Shown here: positions 1 through 7,681 of the stretch, one piece after another
Layout of the letters: the number at the start of each line of letters is the position of its first letter
Numbering within the stretch: the stretch's first letter is position 1
Virus record (IMG/VR): IMGVR_UViG_3300045973_000471
Location: 1 to 21,697 of that record
Source: a virus
DNA length: 21,697 nucleotides
Reading direction: 5' to 3' (one strand)
Notes under the pieces: model-generated
What the model was told of the DNA's origin: nothing
The model's database searches: none
Seen by the model: the letters and a program-made list of their open reading frames with translations, nothing else
Program-made: the position numbers and the translations under genes

Positions 1-54
1 AAAACTTAATTCACCTGCAACAACAAACCGACATGACCCAAAAACTTCGCGACC

Positions 55-294
55 TCATTGCACTGGCTCTTCTTCGGGTGCTGTATCCGAAAGAGCTTCG
101 CTCAGCTCCAGCAGTAGCTGTAGCGCCGCTGGTGGCGTCAGAGCCACCGCTACGCGGTGCAACTGGCCACCTTCCTGCCCGACGGCTACTTCCACCACTA
201 CTGATTGACCCAGCGCATCCCACGTTACCTGGAGAACCTCCCGGACAGTGGCTAGGGTCTGTATCGGTTCGTATTCCAAAGCGCTCCCTCTCAT
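55..294 (-). CDS. Small hypothetical phage protein
   Basis: A 79-residue leftward reading frame beginning MRGSALEYEP. I do not recognise its family. The translation looks protein-like rather than a shadow: a beta-type middle section (around VVVEVAV) is followed by a leucine-rich amphipathic C-terminal helix (LQLLLELSEAL) and an acidic tail. It diverges from the rightward regulator that starts at 316, with only 21 bases between start codons. No good ribosome binding site precedes the chosen ATG; a longer frame with an upstream start at 456 exists but would run over the regulator. It would belong to the leftward, probably lysogenic, gene group. The opposite strand is also open over 33-302 but gives an arginine/proline-rich, non-protein-like translation. 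Confidence 0.45.
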   Translation of the reverse strand: MRGSALEYEPIQTLATVREVLQVTWDALGQSVVVEVAVGQEGGQLHRVAVALTPPAALQLLLELSEALSDTAPEEEPVQ

Positions 295-315
295 CTCAAT
301 AACCGGAGGCCACCA

Positions 316-513
316 ATGACCGTCCAGACTTTCAAATCCCGGCTCCGCAGCCAGGGCAAAACCATCCGCCAGTGGGCGGAAGAAAACGGCTTCCCGCCGA
401 CTTCCGTCTATCGCGTCCTCAACGGCGTCGACAAGGCCAACTTCGGCCGCGCCCACGATATTGCCGTCAAGGCCGGTATCAAAGTCGTTGATCCGGAGCG
501 GCTGGCAGCATGA
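316..513 (+). CDS. Helix-turn-helix regulator, BcepMu gp16-like
   Basis: A 65-residue DNA-binding protein. The stretch IRQWAEENGFPPTSVYRVLNG (residues 17-37) reads as a helix-turn-helix with a recognition helix that resembles the phage-associated BcepMu gp16 family; the following RAHDIAVKAGIK completes the small fold. Family members sit in the control region of transposable phages and are thought to act in the lysogeny/lysis decision; the exact operator is unknown here. A strong ribosome binding site, GGAGG at 305-309, fixes the ATG. The gene is rightward but lies between two leftward genes, so its promoter must be in or near the 55-294 gene. Confidence 0.8.
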   Translation: MTVQTFKSRLRSQGKTIRQWAEENGFPPTSVYRVLNGVDKANFGRAHDIAVKAGIKVVDPERLAA

Positions 514-519
514 GCCTAT

Positions 520-792
520 TCACTCGCACTCCCTTTGGTGGGCTACGCGCTGATGCTCCGCTGATCGGGTCAACCGTGCTTGTTCAAGCTCCCCGGCAAT
601 CTCCTTCATCACCCCCGCAGACACAACCAGGTGCGGCTGTTGATCGCGAACAGCAGCCATCAGGCGGAGGTCGCGGCAATACGCAACACCGTCCAGATTC
701 CCTCGCTGCTCCTGCTCCGTGACAAACAACATGAAAGCCCTCGCTACCCCGTCCAGCTTTCCGAGCAAGACCTCGTATTGGTCGTCATTCAT
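520..792 (-). CDS. Hypothetical phage control-region protein
   Basis: A 90-residue leftward gene beginning MNDDQYEVLL. The start at 792 is preceded by AAGGGG on the minus strand, a good ribosome binding site, so I prefer it to the longer frame that begins at 882. The protein looks all-helical and charged (for example GKLDGVARAFMLFVTEQEQR, then KEIAGELEQARL) and has no motif I can name. It converges on the gp16-like gene, with six bases between their stop codons, and diverges from the regulator at 899. Its likely promoter is therefore in 793-898. A rightward frame over 510-722 overlaps it, but is proline/glutamine-rich and less convincing. Confidence 0.55.
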   Translation of the reverse strand: MNDDQYEVLLGKLDGVARAFMLFVTEQEQRGNLDGVAYCRDLRLMAAVRDQQPHLVVSAGVMKEIAGELEQARLTRSAEHQRVAHQRECE

Positions 793-898
793 GGTTTTCC
801 CCTTGCGTTGCGATGACTGAAATTTAGCCACACGCAACACGTTTGCATAGTAGCAAAACATCACTTTTTTTGGATACCCCATTTTTAGGACTTTCCAA
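793..898. promoter_or_regulatory. Divergent control region with inverted repeat (candidate operator)
   Basis: This 106-base gap lies between the leftward gene ending at 520 and the rightward early operon starting at 899. It is markedly AT-richer than its surroundings. It contains the perfect inverted repeat TTTGC-ATAGTA-GCAAA at 842-857, a suitable shape for a dimeric repressor. The rightward early promoter of a Mu-like phage is expected here; I could not pick a convincing -35/-10 pair. A weak AGGA at 887-890 serves the gene at 899. Confidence 0.45.
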
Positions 899-1375
899 AT
901 GCCTAGTAGAAATTGGAAACACCCGCCGCAAAGCCTTCAGGAAGCACTTGAAGCCTGCCTTAACCACGCCCGCACCAAGCACCGCCAGTCGATTGAGCGC
1001 ATCGCCGCCGATATGGGCCTGGCCAATCACTGGAATCTCTACAAGTGGGTCGAGTCCGGCCGCCTGCCAGCCGTGCTGATTCGCCCGTTCGAACTGGCCT
1101 GCCGGTGCAACTACGTCACCCGATTTCTGGCGCATGCCTCGCATCACCTGGTAATCGATATCCCAACCGGAAAGCTACCAGCAACCAGCGACCTGCAGAC
1201 TGTTCAAGCCGCGGCCAATGATGCCATGAGCGCCCTGATCGGCTTTGCCACAGGCAAGGTCGGATCGTTGGCCGTGATCGATGCTGTCACCGAAGCCATG
1301 GAGCACTTGGCCTACCAGCGCGAGAACGTGAAGCACGCTGCACAGCCCGAGCTGGAACTGGAGGGTGAAGAGTAA
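899..1375 (+). CDS. Phage regulatory protein, CII/CP76-like HTH
   Basis: A 158-residue protein and the first gene of the long rightward early operon. Residues about 12-80 (LQEALEACLNHA, then IERIAADMGL and LYKWVESGRLP) read as a helix-turn-helix that discriminates a DNA site, followed by a helix that includes FELACRCNYVTRFLAHA. This layout resembles the phage regulatory CII (CP76) type, but I assign it by pattern only. The C-terminal half is helical and ends in an acidic tail (ELELEGEE). The stop codon overlaps the next start as TAATG, so the two are translationally coupled. Its position downstream of the divergent control region suggests an early regulator. It could instead be a different HTH family. 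Confidence 0.6.
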   Translation: MPSRNWKHPPQSLQEALEACLNHARTKHRQSIERIAADMGLANHWNLYKWVESGRLPAVLIRPFELACRCNYVTRFLAHASHHLVIDIPTGKLPATSDLQTVQAAANDAMSALIGFATGKVGSLAVIDAVTEAMEHLAYQRENVKHAAQPELELEGEE

Positions 1376-1677
1376 TGAGCGACTACATCAATGCCGCCCA
1401 GCAGCGCCTGCTCAAAGTGGTTGTGCTGCTTGCCGGCAACGAGTTCAACGGCCTGGCGCCGTCTGACCTCGCCAAGGCCCTGAACACGAACCCCAGCAAC
1501 ATCACCCGTGACCTGGCCAACCTCAAGGAAGCCGGCCTGGCCGAACAGCTGACCGATACCGGCCGCTGGCGCCTCGGACCGAAGCTGGTGCAGATCGCGC
1601 TGGCATTCTCAGATCACATGTCGCGCTCCAGCTCACGGATGGACGAGCTGCAGCAGCGCTACACCCGCCAACCGTAA
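1375..1677 (+). CDS. IclR-like winged-helix transcriptional regulator
   Basis: A 100-residue protein with one winged-helix domain. Residues 7-70 show a first helix (AQQRLLKVVVLLAG), a helix-turn-helix pair (LAPSDLAKALNTNPSNITRD, then LANLKEAGLAEQ) and a wing (TGRWRLGPKLVQIA). This is the N-terminal half of an IclR-type regulator without the ligand-binding domain, as is usual in transposable phages. It overlaps the previous gene by one base. It probably binds DNA in the early control circuit; the target is unknown. Confidence 0.7.
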   Translation: MSDYINAAQQRLLKVVVLLAGNEFNGLAPSDLAKALNTNPSNITRDLANLKEAGLAEQLTDTGRWRLGPKLVQIALAFSDHMSRSSSRMDELQQRYTRQP

Positions 1678-1689
1678 AGGGAGAAAAAA

Positions 1690-2667
1690 ATGACCCGAGG
1701 ACGCAAACCTCTGCAGCCGAATATCAATACCACCGAGGTCAACGAAGACCTGGTGCGTAGCGACCTGGAGCGCATCGACCAACTTCCCGCCTTGGAACTC
1801 AGCATCCAGGAGAATGCCCTGGCACTGGCGAAAGAGCTTTCCTACGAAGGCGCACTGACTGTCGAGTCCCTGGAAGAGGAAATCAAGTTCTACCAGCGGC
1901 GGAGTGTTGAGGCGGTCCTAGAGCTTGGGAAACGCTTGAAAATGCTTAAGGTAGTAGCTGGGCATGGCGGATTCATTGAAAGTCTTGATCGGCTTGGAAT
2001 TGAGCAGTCAATGGCCCGGCGATTTATTTCTGCCATGGAGAAATTCTCAAATCGTGCGTCGACGCACGTTTTGGGACTTCCCGGCCTTAATCAAACGAAA
2101 TTGCTTGAACTGCTCGTCCTTGACGACGGCGAGATTGAGTCTCTCGACCAGGGCGACACCATTCGCGGAATCACCCTCGACGATGTCGACTGCATGTCCG
2201 TCTCTGAACTCCGCCGCGCCCTGCGCCAGGAAAAGGCTGATAAGGAAGCCGACGTTGCCAAGGCACACGCCAAGGTATCCGGCGACATGGCTGCCAAGGA
2301 TCGTCTGATTGCTGAAGGAAAAAAGCGGATCGCTGATCTGGTCGAAGAGAAGAACAAGCGAGAGTGCATGACCGATGGCGAGCGGATCGCTGATCTGGAA
2401 CGCCAGTTGATGGAGCACACACTGGTTGCCGCGGGTGCGCTGATCCCGGTGCGCAAGGTAGTACTTGCCGCGCGCTCCCTCGACCATTGCCCGCAAGGTC
2501 TCTATGTCGCCATGCAAGGCGCACTTGACCGGGTGATCGCCGAGGCAATGTCGATTGCCACTGACTACGGCATCCAGCTCAACCTGGGCATGTGGCCGGA
2601 CGACGACGAGTTGGGCGACCCGAACGAGGGCGAAGTGATTGACACGATCTTTCCGGCTAGCGAGTGA
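1690..2667 (+). CDS. DUF3102-like coiled-coil phage protein
   Basis: A 325-residue protein. Residues about 60-125 (EEEIKFYQRRSVEAVLELGK, later GGFIESLDRLGI and MARRFISAMEKF) match the style of DUF3102, a family found just upstream of transposases in Mu-like phages; the role is unknown. A charged coiled coil follows (about 180-240, rich in Lys, Asp and Glu) with the repeated phrase RIADL. The C-terminal part is helical and ends in an acidic segment. GGGAG about six bases upstream supports the ATG at 1690. The DNA for residues about 75-140 is clearly lower in G+C than the rest of the gene, which suggests a recombined patch. The stop overlaps the first potential start of the transposase gene. 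Confidence 0.6.
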   Translation: MTRGRKPLQPNINTTEVNEDLVRSDLERIDQLPALELSIQENALALAKELSYEGALTVESLEEEIKFYQRRSVEAVLELGKRLKMLKVVAGHGGFIESLDRLGIEQSMARRFISAMEKFSNRASTHVLGLPGLNQTKLLELLVLDDGEIESLDQGDTIRGITLDDVDCMSVSELRRALRQEKADKEADVAKAHAKVSGDMAAKDRLIAEGKKRIADLVEEKNKRECMTDGERIADLERQLMEHTLVAAGALIPVRKVVLAARSLDHCPQGLYVAMQGALDRVIAEAMSIATDYGIQLNLGMWPDDDELGDPNEGEVIDTIFPASE

Positions 2668-2678
2668 TGGAGCAGATC

Positions 2679-4487
2679 ATGGCACTCACCCCGGACCGTA
2701 TCATCGCCCTGAAGGCGGCGCACGACGTCCTGCAGACGGCAGCGCACGGCGGCAAGGGACAGATCGCCGCTGATCAGGCGCGACTGCTCGGCTGCGACGT
2801 CAAGACGCTGTATCGGCAATTCGACGAGGCCGGTCTTGGCCGCGCCCGAAAGCGGCGTTCTGATGCCGGCCAGCTGTCGGTCAGCCGGGCCGAGGTCATG
2901 GCGCTGATGGCGATCAAGACCGCTGCCGTGCGCGCCAATGGCAAGGACAACCTGGCCATCGGCAACGCCGCCATGCTCTGCCGGGCCAACGGCCTGGCCG
3001 CCATGGGCAAGCTGGACAAGGAATCCGGCGAGCTGGTGCCGGTCACCGACGCGACCATCCAGCGCGCCATCCGCCATTACGGCCTTGACCTCAAGACGCT
3101 GACCAAACCGGCGACGCACCGCGGCGCCAAGAGCCTGCATCCGAACCATGTCTGGCAGATCGACGCTTCGGTGTGCGTGCTGTTTTACCTGGACAACGGC
3201 GGGCTGGGCGTCATGGAGCACGACGAGTTCTACAAGAACAAGCCGGAGAACTTTCAGAAAAAAGCCAAGGCGATGGTCATTCGCTATGTCTGTACCGACC
3301 ACTACACCGGCACCGTGCATTTTCGTTATTACCTGGGTTCCGAGTCGGGCGAGATGCTTTGCGAGTTCTTCATCGACTGCATCCAGGGCAAGGGCAACGA
3401 CAAGGAACCGTTCCACGGCGTGCCGATGATTATCGTGCTCGACCCGGGCAGCGCCAATAAGGGGGCGCTGTTCAAGAACATGTGCCGGCTGCTCGGAATC
3501 AAGGTCATCATCCATCGGCCGAAGAACCCGCGCGCCAAGGGCAGCGTCGAGAAACACAACGACCTGATCGAGCGCGGTTTCGAGGGAACGCTGATCGGTA
3601 TCGTTGTCACCAATCTGGAACAGCTGAACGCCGAAGCCGCGATCTGGCGCCGCTACTTCAACGGTGTGCGCAAGCACAGCCGGCATGGCCACACCCGCTA
3701 CGGACTGTGGCAGACCATACGCCAGGAACAGTTGCGCCTGGCCCCGGCCCCGGAAATATGCCGGGCGCTGATGGCTGGCAAAACGGCCAGCCGCGACGTG
3801 CGGGGTGACCTGACCGTGCCTTTTGAAGGCCAAAGCTATTCGGTACGTGACGTGCCCCACCTCAACATCGGCCAGAAGGTCATGGTAGCCCGCAGCCCCT
3901 ACCGCGAGGATGCCATCCTGCTCATCGAGCTGGACGAGCACAAGCGCGATGTGCACTGGGTTTGCCCACTGGTGGAGGTCGATGCCGCTGGATTCCGGAA
4001 GGATGCGCAGACCTGGGGCGAAGATATCAAGGTCTTTGCCGACACACCGGCCATGCGCGACATGAAGGCCATCGAGCAGCTGGCTTACGGTGTAGACGGA
4101 AAGTTGGCTGTTGATGCGGCCCGAAAGGCACGCCAGCCTGTATTCGGCGGGATCAATATCAGCAGGCACTTGGACGAAGCCACCCCCGCCAGTTACATGC
4201 CGCGGCGCGGCACCGACATGGATGTCGCATCACCGGTGGCAGGCCCGACCAAGTCGGACCTGCTGAGCAGCCCGGCAGCCGTGGCTGTCGAAGCCCGCCA
4301 GCTCAACCTAGTTCAGTTGGCCAGCCGACTGGCCGGCGCCATGCCCGGTGAGTGGACACCTGCGCATTACCAGCAACTGACGACCTGGTACCCGAGCGGT
4401 GCGCTGGAAACAGATGTCGGGGCGATTGTCGATCGCCTCAGAGGTTTCACGGAACCACCACGCCTGCGGGCAGTGGGTGGGGCCTGA
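2679..4487 (+). CDS. Mu-type DDE transposase (A protein)
   Basis: A 602-residue transposase, the enzyme that joins the phage ends to target DNA during integration and replicative transposition. N-terminal residues contain a helix-turn-helix (DQARLLGCDVKTLYRQFDEA) for end binding. The rve/RNase H-like core has all three acidic residues: D162 (HVWQID), D255 (IIVLD) and E291 (KGSVE), with exactly 35 residues between the last two. The C-terminal part, from about residue 380, has the beta-barrel-like section expected of Mu-type transposases and ends with a helical region that would contact the B ATPase. Starts at 2664 (GTG) and 2667 (ATG) are possible, but GGAG at 2669-2672 favours 2679. A 534-codon frame on the other strand is only a shadow. 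Confidence 0.93.
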   Translation: MALTPDRIIALKAAHDVLQTAAHGGKGQIAADQARLLGCDVKTLYRQFDEAGLGRARKRRSDAGQLSVSRAEVMALMAIKTAAVRANGKDNLAIGNAAMLCRANGLAAMGKLDKESGELVPVTDATIQRAIRHYGLDLKTLTKPATHRGAKSLHPNHVWQIDASVCVLFYLDNGGLGVMEHDEFYKNKPENFQKKAKAMVIRYVCTDHYTGTVHFRYYLGSESGEMLCEFFIDCIQGKGNDKEPFHGVPMIIVLDPGSANKGALFKNMCRLLGIKVIIHRPKNPRAKGSVEKHNDLIERGFEGTLIGIVVTNLEQLNAEAAIWRRYFNGVRKHSRHGHTRYGLWQTIRQEQLRLAPAPEICRALMAGKTASRDVRGDLTVPFEGQSYSVRDVPHLNIGQKVMVARSPYREDAILLIELDEHKRDVHWVCPLVEVDAAGFRKDAQTWGEDIKVFADTPAMRDMKAIEQLAYGVDGKLAVDAARKARQPVFGGINISRHLDEATPASYMPRRGTDMDVASPVAGPTKSDLLSSPAAVAVEARQLNLVQLASRLAGAMPGEWTPAHYQQLTTWYPSGALETDVGAIVDRLRGFTEPPRLRAVGGA

Positions 4488-4492
4488 AAGGG

Positions 4493-4524
4493 GATCGCCC
4501 CACCGTTGGAGCGGCAGGGCGATC
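4493..4524 (+). promoter_or_regulatory. Inverted repeat in the A-B intercistronic region
   Basis: The arms GATCGCCC (4493-4500) and GGGCGATC (4517-4524) are exact inverted copies, with a 16-base loop that itself contains CCG/CGG. It lies just after the transposase stop codon. There is no T-tract, so it is not a typical terminator. It could be an mRNA structure that tunes the A to B ratio, or a protein site. Only the sequence symmetry is certain. Confidence 0.35.
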
Positions 4525-4557
4525 GATTTGAAGCACAACTAGCGGGGAGATTTAACC

Positions 4558-4620
4558 ATGAAAGTTTCTCGTAACCAAATCCAGGGGGTGCGCTATGAGC
4601 GCTGTTCCCAAGGAATATAG
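4558..4620 (+). CDS. Possible 20-residue leader peptide before the B gene
   Basis: A 20-codon frame, MKVSRNQIQGVRYERCSQGI, starts at an ATG preceded by a strong ribosome binding site (GGGGAG at 4544-4549). Its stop lies inside the start region of the B gene, which begins at 4595 in another frame, so ribosomes reading it would cross the B ribosome binding site (AGGGGG at 4583-4588). This layout suits translational coupling. It may equally be a chance frame with a misleading Shine-Dalgarno-like sequence. Confidence 0.35.
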   Translation: MKVSRNQIQGVRYERCSQGI

Positions 4621-5866
4621 AGGATCGCCGTTTATGCCCACCAACCTCAAAGGCGTACTCATTCGCCACGGCATCTCGATTCGCGCCTTCGCGCCGGAGA
4701 TCAAGCAGGCCAAGGGTGTTCCGTTGTCGTCGGCGTCGCTGAGCCAGATCGTCAATTACAGCTATTTCCCAAAGAGCCTGCCCGAGGCTGACCTCAAGGG
4801 GCAGATCGAAAGACTGCTCTCTGGTCGCGGCGTTTCTGCCGATGAACTGGCCAGCCTGTGGGATGAGGAAACAGATGCAGATAGCCGGCCCAAGCACCCG
4901 ATAGGCGTCCACGTTGGACAGCCTTCACCCAAGCCGCCCGGCTTCGGACAGAAACGCACCCTACGCCTTGTCGAACCCGATTTCAAACCTTTGGAGATTC
5001 ATATGCTGTCACCCCTGGCCAAGCGCCATTTCAAGCTGTTCCGCGATCCGTTTCTCGATGACATCAATGGCCCGGACGATGTGTACATGTCGGAGTCGCA
5101 GCATTACGTCGTTGAAGCAATGATCCAGACAGCGCTGGTAGGTGGCATCACGGCTGCGATAGGCGAATCTGGCAGCGGCAAGACCACGCTGCGCAAGCTG
5201 TTGCAGCATCGCATTAGCCGTGATCGGCAAAACATTCGACTGATTTTTCCGCAGACGTTCGACAAGAGCAAGTTGAATACGCAGGGTATCGGTGCGGCCA
5301 TCGTCAATGATATCCAGCCGGATACGCCCATTAAGCTGAAGAATGAGGCTATTGCCCGGCAGGTGAAAGAGGTGCTGCTGCGTTCTGCCCGCGCCGGGTT
5401 CAAGCATGTCCTGATGATCGAAGAAGCGCATGACCTGTCGATCACGACGCTGAAGTATCTGAAGCGATTCAACGAAATCGAAAGCGACGATGGATTCGGC
5501 AAGGTGCTGTCGATTGTGCTGATCGCGCAGCCGGAAATGAAGATCAAGCTGGATTCCAATCGCTACCCGGAAGCCCGTGAGTTCATCAACCGCTGCGAGG
5601 TGGCAACGCTTGATCCACTGCACCAGAACGTTGGCGCCTACCTCAAGCACAAGTTTTCCCGTGTCGGCATCGAGATCAGCGCCCTCATTAGCGATGACAC
5701 CTACGAGGCGATCCGCACCCGCTGGACGAAGGTTGATCCGGCTACCCGTGAGGTCAAGACCAACCTCTACCCGCTGATCATCAACAACACCGTTACCCGT
5801 GCGCTCAACCGTGCAGCCGAACTTGGCCTGCCGATGGTCACTGGCGACCTGATAAAGGAGCTGTGA
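4595..5866 (+). CDS. AAA+ transposition ATPase (B protein)
   Basis: A 423-residue ATPase that would select target DNA and activate the transposase, as MuB does. Residues about 17-76 form an N-terminal DNA-binding domain (LKGVLIRHGISIRAFAPEIK, then SLSQIVNYSYFP). The ATPase core has a Walker A motif, GESGSGKTT (190-198), a Walker B motif, HVLMIEEAHD (271-280), and a sensor strand, IVLIAQPE. This is the ExeA/MuB-type arrangement. The C-terminal helical domain includes the conserved-looking NNTVTRALNRA segment. AGGGGG six bases upstream supports the ATG. Location directly after the transposase is diagnostic. The gene at 5868 follows after one base. Confidence 0.92.
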   Translation: MSAVPKEYRGSPFMPTNLKGVLIRHGISIRAFAPEIKQAKGVPLSSASLSQIVNYSYFPKSLPEADLKGQIERLLSGRGVSADELASLWDEETDADSRPKHPIGVHVGQPSPKPPGFGQKRTLRLVEPDFKPLEIHMLSPLAKRHFKLFRDPFLDDINGPDDVYMSESQHYVVEAMIQTALVGGITAAIGESGSGKTTLRKLLQHRISRDRQNIRLIFPQTFDKSKLNTQGIGAAIVNDIQPDTPIKLKNEAIARQVKEVLLRSARAGFKHVLMIEEAHDLSITTLKYLKRFNEIESDDGFGKVLSIVLIAQPEMKIKLDSNRYPEAREFINRCEVATLDPLHQNVGAYLKHKFSRVGIEISALISDDTYEAIRTRWTKVDPATREVKTNLYPLIINNTVTRALNRAAELGLPMVTGDLIKEL

Positions 5867-5867
5867 T

Positions 5868-6221
5868 ATGTCCGTTATCCCTCACCCGGCCTGCCCGGAG
5901 TTCCTTGCCCCGTCACTGAACCCGCCAACGCGCGGGGCGATCAATCGCGGTGACGCACGCGGAGATATCAAAGCGCTGCTGGCTGACCAGAAAACCGCCT
6001 GGGATTTCGCTGTCGCCCACAATCTGGCCATCCTGTCGACGGCAGCCGACCGTAATGGTGCCTATCTGGTTGTAGCGCCCAGCCCGGATATCTACAAGCT
6101 TTTTGGAGACGAGTGCGGCATGTGGCGCCGTGTCGTCGACCACAGCCTCACTACCGAGCACTGGGTCGGTTGCATCGGCCACATCCGCGTCTTCTGGCGG
6201 GAGGTCAAATGCGTGCATTGA
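5868..6221 (+). CDS. Hypothetical early phage protein
   Basis: A 117-residue protein I do not recognise. The N-terminus is proline-rich, followed by a charged helix and a beta-type central section (NLAILSTAADRNGAYLVVAP), and a Trp/Cys-containing C-terminus (GCIGHIRVFWREV). No membrane segment is seen. AAGGAG at 5855-5860 is a strong ribosome binding site for the ATG at 5868. It is part of the early operon directly after B, and its end overlaps the next small gene. Confidence 0.6.
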   Translation: MSVIPHPACPEFLAPSLNPPTRGAINRGDARGDIKALLADQKTAWDFAVAHNLAILSTAADRNGAYLVVAPSPDIYKLFGDECGMWRRVVDHSLTTEHWVGCIGHIRVFWREVKCVH

Positions 6222-6313
6222 TCCGTCCTGTACAGCGCCTGGTGCTGGCCGTGAAGTTCCATGTACGTCTCGGCTACAGCTGGCGGCTGGCGTGGGTGAA
6301 AGCATCCCAATGA
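6209..6313 (+). CDS. 34-residue basic phage peptide
   Basis: A very short gene encoding 34 residues, MRALIRPVQR to VKASQ. It has GGGAGG at 6199-6204 as ribosome binding site, overlaps the end of the previous gene and shares ATGA with the start of the next, all signs of a genuine operon member. The protein is basic and aromatic, and the phrase GYSWRLAWVKA resembles the short GYS-R-AW peptides that are common in proteobacterial phages. No function is known to me. Confidence 0.6.
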   Translation: MRALIRPVQRLVLAVKFHVRLGYSWRLAWVKASQ

Positions 6314-7374
6314 AACCGCTCACTGTCGACAACGCCGATGGCCGCACCTTGCTTGCCCTTCGATCTGGGCCGATGACGGCGGGCGAACTATCCGCCCGTA
6401 ACGGCACCGGCGTTGCTCGCTGGCTGATCAAGGCCGGCTACATCACGCAAGACGACAGATACTTCCGCATCACCGAGGCAGGCCGTGCGGTCTGCCCATA
6501 CCGTAATCCACTGGCCGCGCCTGGGCTTGTTCCGCCGGCCACCTACAAACCGGAGATTGATATGTCCCGAGAAAACATTGTTTCACGTCAGCAGGTGCTG
6601 GCGGCTGTTCGAGAAGGCGGAGAAGCCGGCATTAGCAAGCTCGACCTGATCACCAAGTTTGAACACCTGGTGAATGAAGCGGCTGTCACCAGTCACCTTG
6701 TCATGCTCAAAAAGGATGGCGCTGTTACCAACCCCAGCCGCGGTACCTGGGTGGCTACCGATGCACTGAAGGAACCTACCCGCACCGTTGCTGTATCGGT
6801 CAAGGGAAAACAGCTGCACGCCACCCGCGAAGTCGTTTTGAAATGGCTGGATGGTGGCTCAGCCGCTACAGCTAGCACAATTGCCGATGCCATTGGCTGC
6901 ACAGAGGACAGTACCGAAGCTGTACTGCGGGGGCTCTACGCAGGCCTGAAGGTCAATCGCGCCCACGACGCCGATGTTGATGATTACCGCTACTTCATCA
7001 TGGCAGGGGAAGCGGAAAGCCAGCATGAAACTGCAGGAAAAGCGCCAGCAGTCGCCAAATTGCCCGAAGGTACGAAAACGGGCAACATCCTGCCTGGTGG
7101 GGAACTTCAAGTCGTAGCGCTGCCGGAAAACCTCAGCGAATTCCACATTCCACCTGAAGCCTTCGAGACAATCGAGGTCAAGGGAATATTCGATCGGACG
7201 GCGCCGATTGCCATGGCCATTGATGAAGAAGCCGAATTTGAATGCGGCGTCTACTCGGACGGAACATTCCACCTGGTGATTGATGACGGTCTGCAGGATG
7301 CCGTGATTGAGTTTTCGCCGGGGGCTTTTAAGAAGCTGCGCGGCTTTCTCGGCCGGATTCAGGAAGTCGCGTGA
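6310..7374 (+). CDS. Multi-winged-helix phage regulatory protein
   Basis: A 354-residue protein that appears to contain three winged-helix modules. The first (residues about 9-60; LLALRSGPMTAGELSARNG, then WLIKAGYIT and ITEAGRAVCP) closely resembles the separate protein encoded at 7374. The second is at about 95-150 (VLAAVREGGEAGISKLDLIT) and the third at about 175-235 (EVVLKWLDGGSAATASTIAD). The C-terminal 90 residues form an acidic beta-rich domain of unknown role. The ATG at 6310 overlaps the previous stop as ATGA; a longer frame upstream has no support. Probably a DNA-binding early regulator. Confidence 0.65.
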   Translation: MKPLTVDNADGRTLLALRSGPMTAGELSARNGTGVARWLIKAGYITQDDRYFRITEAGRAVCPYRNPLAAPGLVPPATYKPEIDMSRENIVSRQQVLAAVREGGEAGISKLDLITKFEHLVNEAAVTSHLVMLKKDGAVTNPSRGTWVATDALKEPTRTVAVSVKGKQLHATREVVLKWLDGGSAATASTIADAIGCTEDSTEAVLRGLYAGLKVNRAHDADVDDYRYFIMAGEAESQHETAGKAPAVAKLPEGTKTGNILPGGELQVVALPENLSEFHIPPEAFETIEVKGIFDRTAPIAMAIDEEAEFECGVYSDGTFHLVIDDGLQDAVIEFSPGAFKKLRGFLGRIQEVA

Positions 7375-7673
7375 TGGCCCGCCCGCGTTCAGACGCCCCC
7401 AGGGCCATCGGCGGCGTCGTGCCGGGCAGCTCCGCCCACCGCCTGATGCTCGCCCTGCGCGCCGGGCGCATGACCAGCGAACAGGTCGCCGAGCGCTTCG
7501 GCCGCTACATGAATGATGCTGCCTGGCGCTTGCAGCGGCGTGGCTACGTCACGACGCCGGCTATCGGTAAGCGCGACGAGCTGCTTGCCCTGACCGAAGC
7601 CGGCAAGGCCCTGGTTTCCCCCGACGGTGCCCTGTCGCGCCGTCATTCTGAAATCGTCTATTGCCAACTATAG
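7374..7673 (+). CDS. Small winged-helix protein, paralogue of the preceding gene's first domain
   Basis: A 99-residue DNA-binding-like protein. Residues 21-85 read as a winged helix: LMLALRAGRMTSEQVAERFG, LQRRGYVT, then LLALTEAGKALVSP. The shared phrases LALR-G-MT, GY-T and TEAG-A--P show that it is related to the N-terminal domain of the 6310 gene, so one probably arose by duplication. Its start overlaps the previous stop (TGATG), with AGGAA at about 7361-7365 as ribosome binding site. Target unknown. Confidence 0.65.
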   Translation: MARPRSDAPRAIGGVVPGSSAHRLMLALRAGRMTSEQVAERFGRYMNDAAWRLQRRGYVTTPAIGKRDELLALTEAGKALVSPDGALSRRHSEIVYCQL

Positions 7674-7681
7674 GAGACACC

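Noticed and set aside
1-54. Left phage end or attachment site
   Set aside because: No terminal TG-type end, repeated transposase sites or target duplication can be recognised in these bases.
33-302. Rightward open frame opposite the small leftward gene at 55-294
   Set aside because: Arginine/proline/leucine-rich translation with no domain-like order; no ribosome binding site; the opposite strand is more protein-like.
510-722. Rightward frame coupled by ATGA to the gp16-like gene
   Set aside because: Low-complexity proline/glutamine/serine content; it is antisense to the better supported leftward gene with a good ribosome binding site at 792.
2565-4169. 534-codon leftward open frame
   Set aside because: Antisense shadow of the DDE transposase gene, caused by high G+C and codon bias; no recognisable domain.
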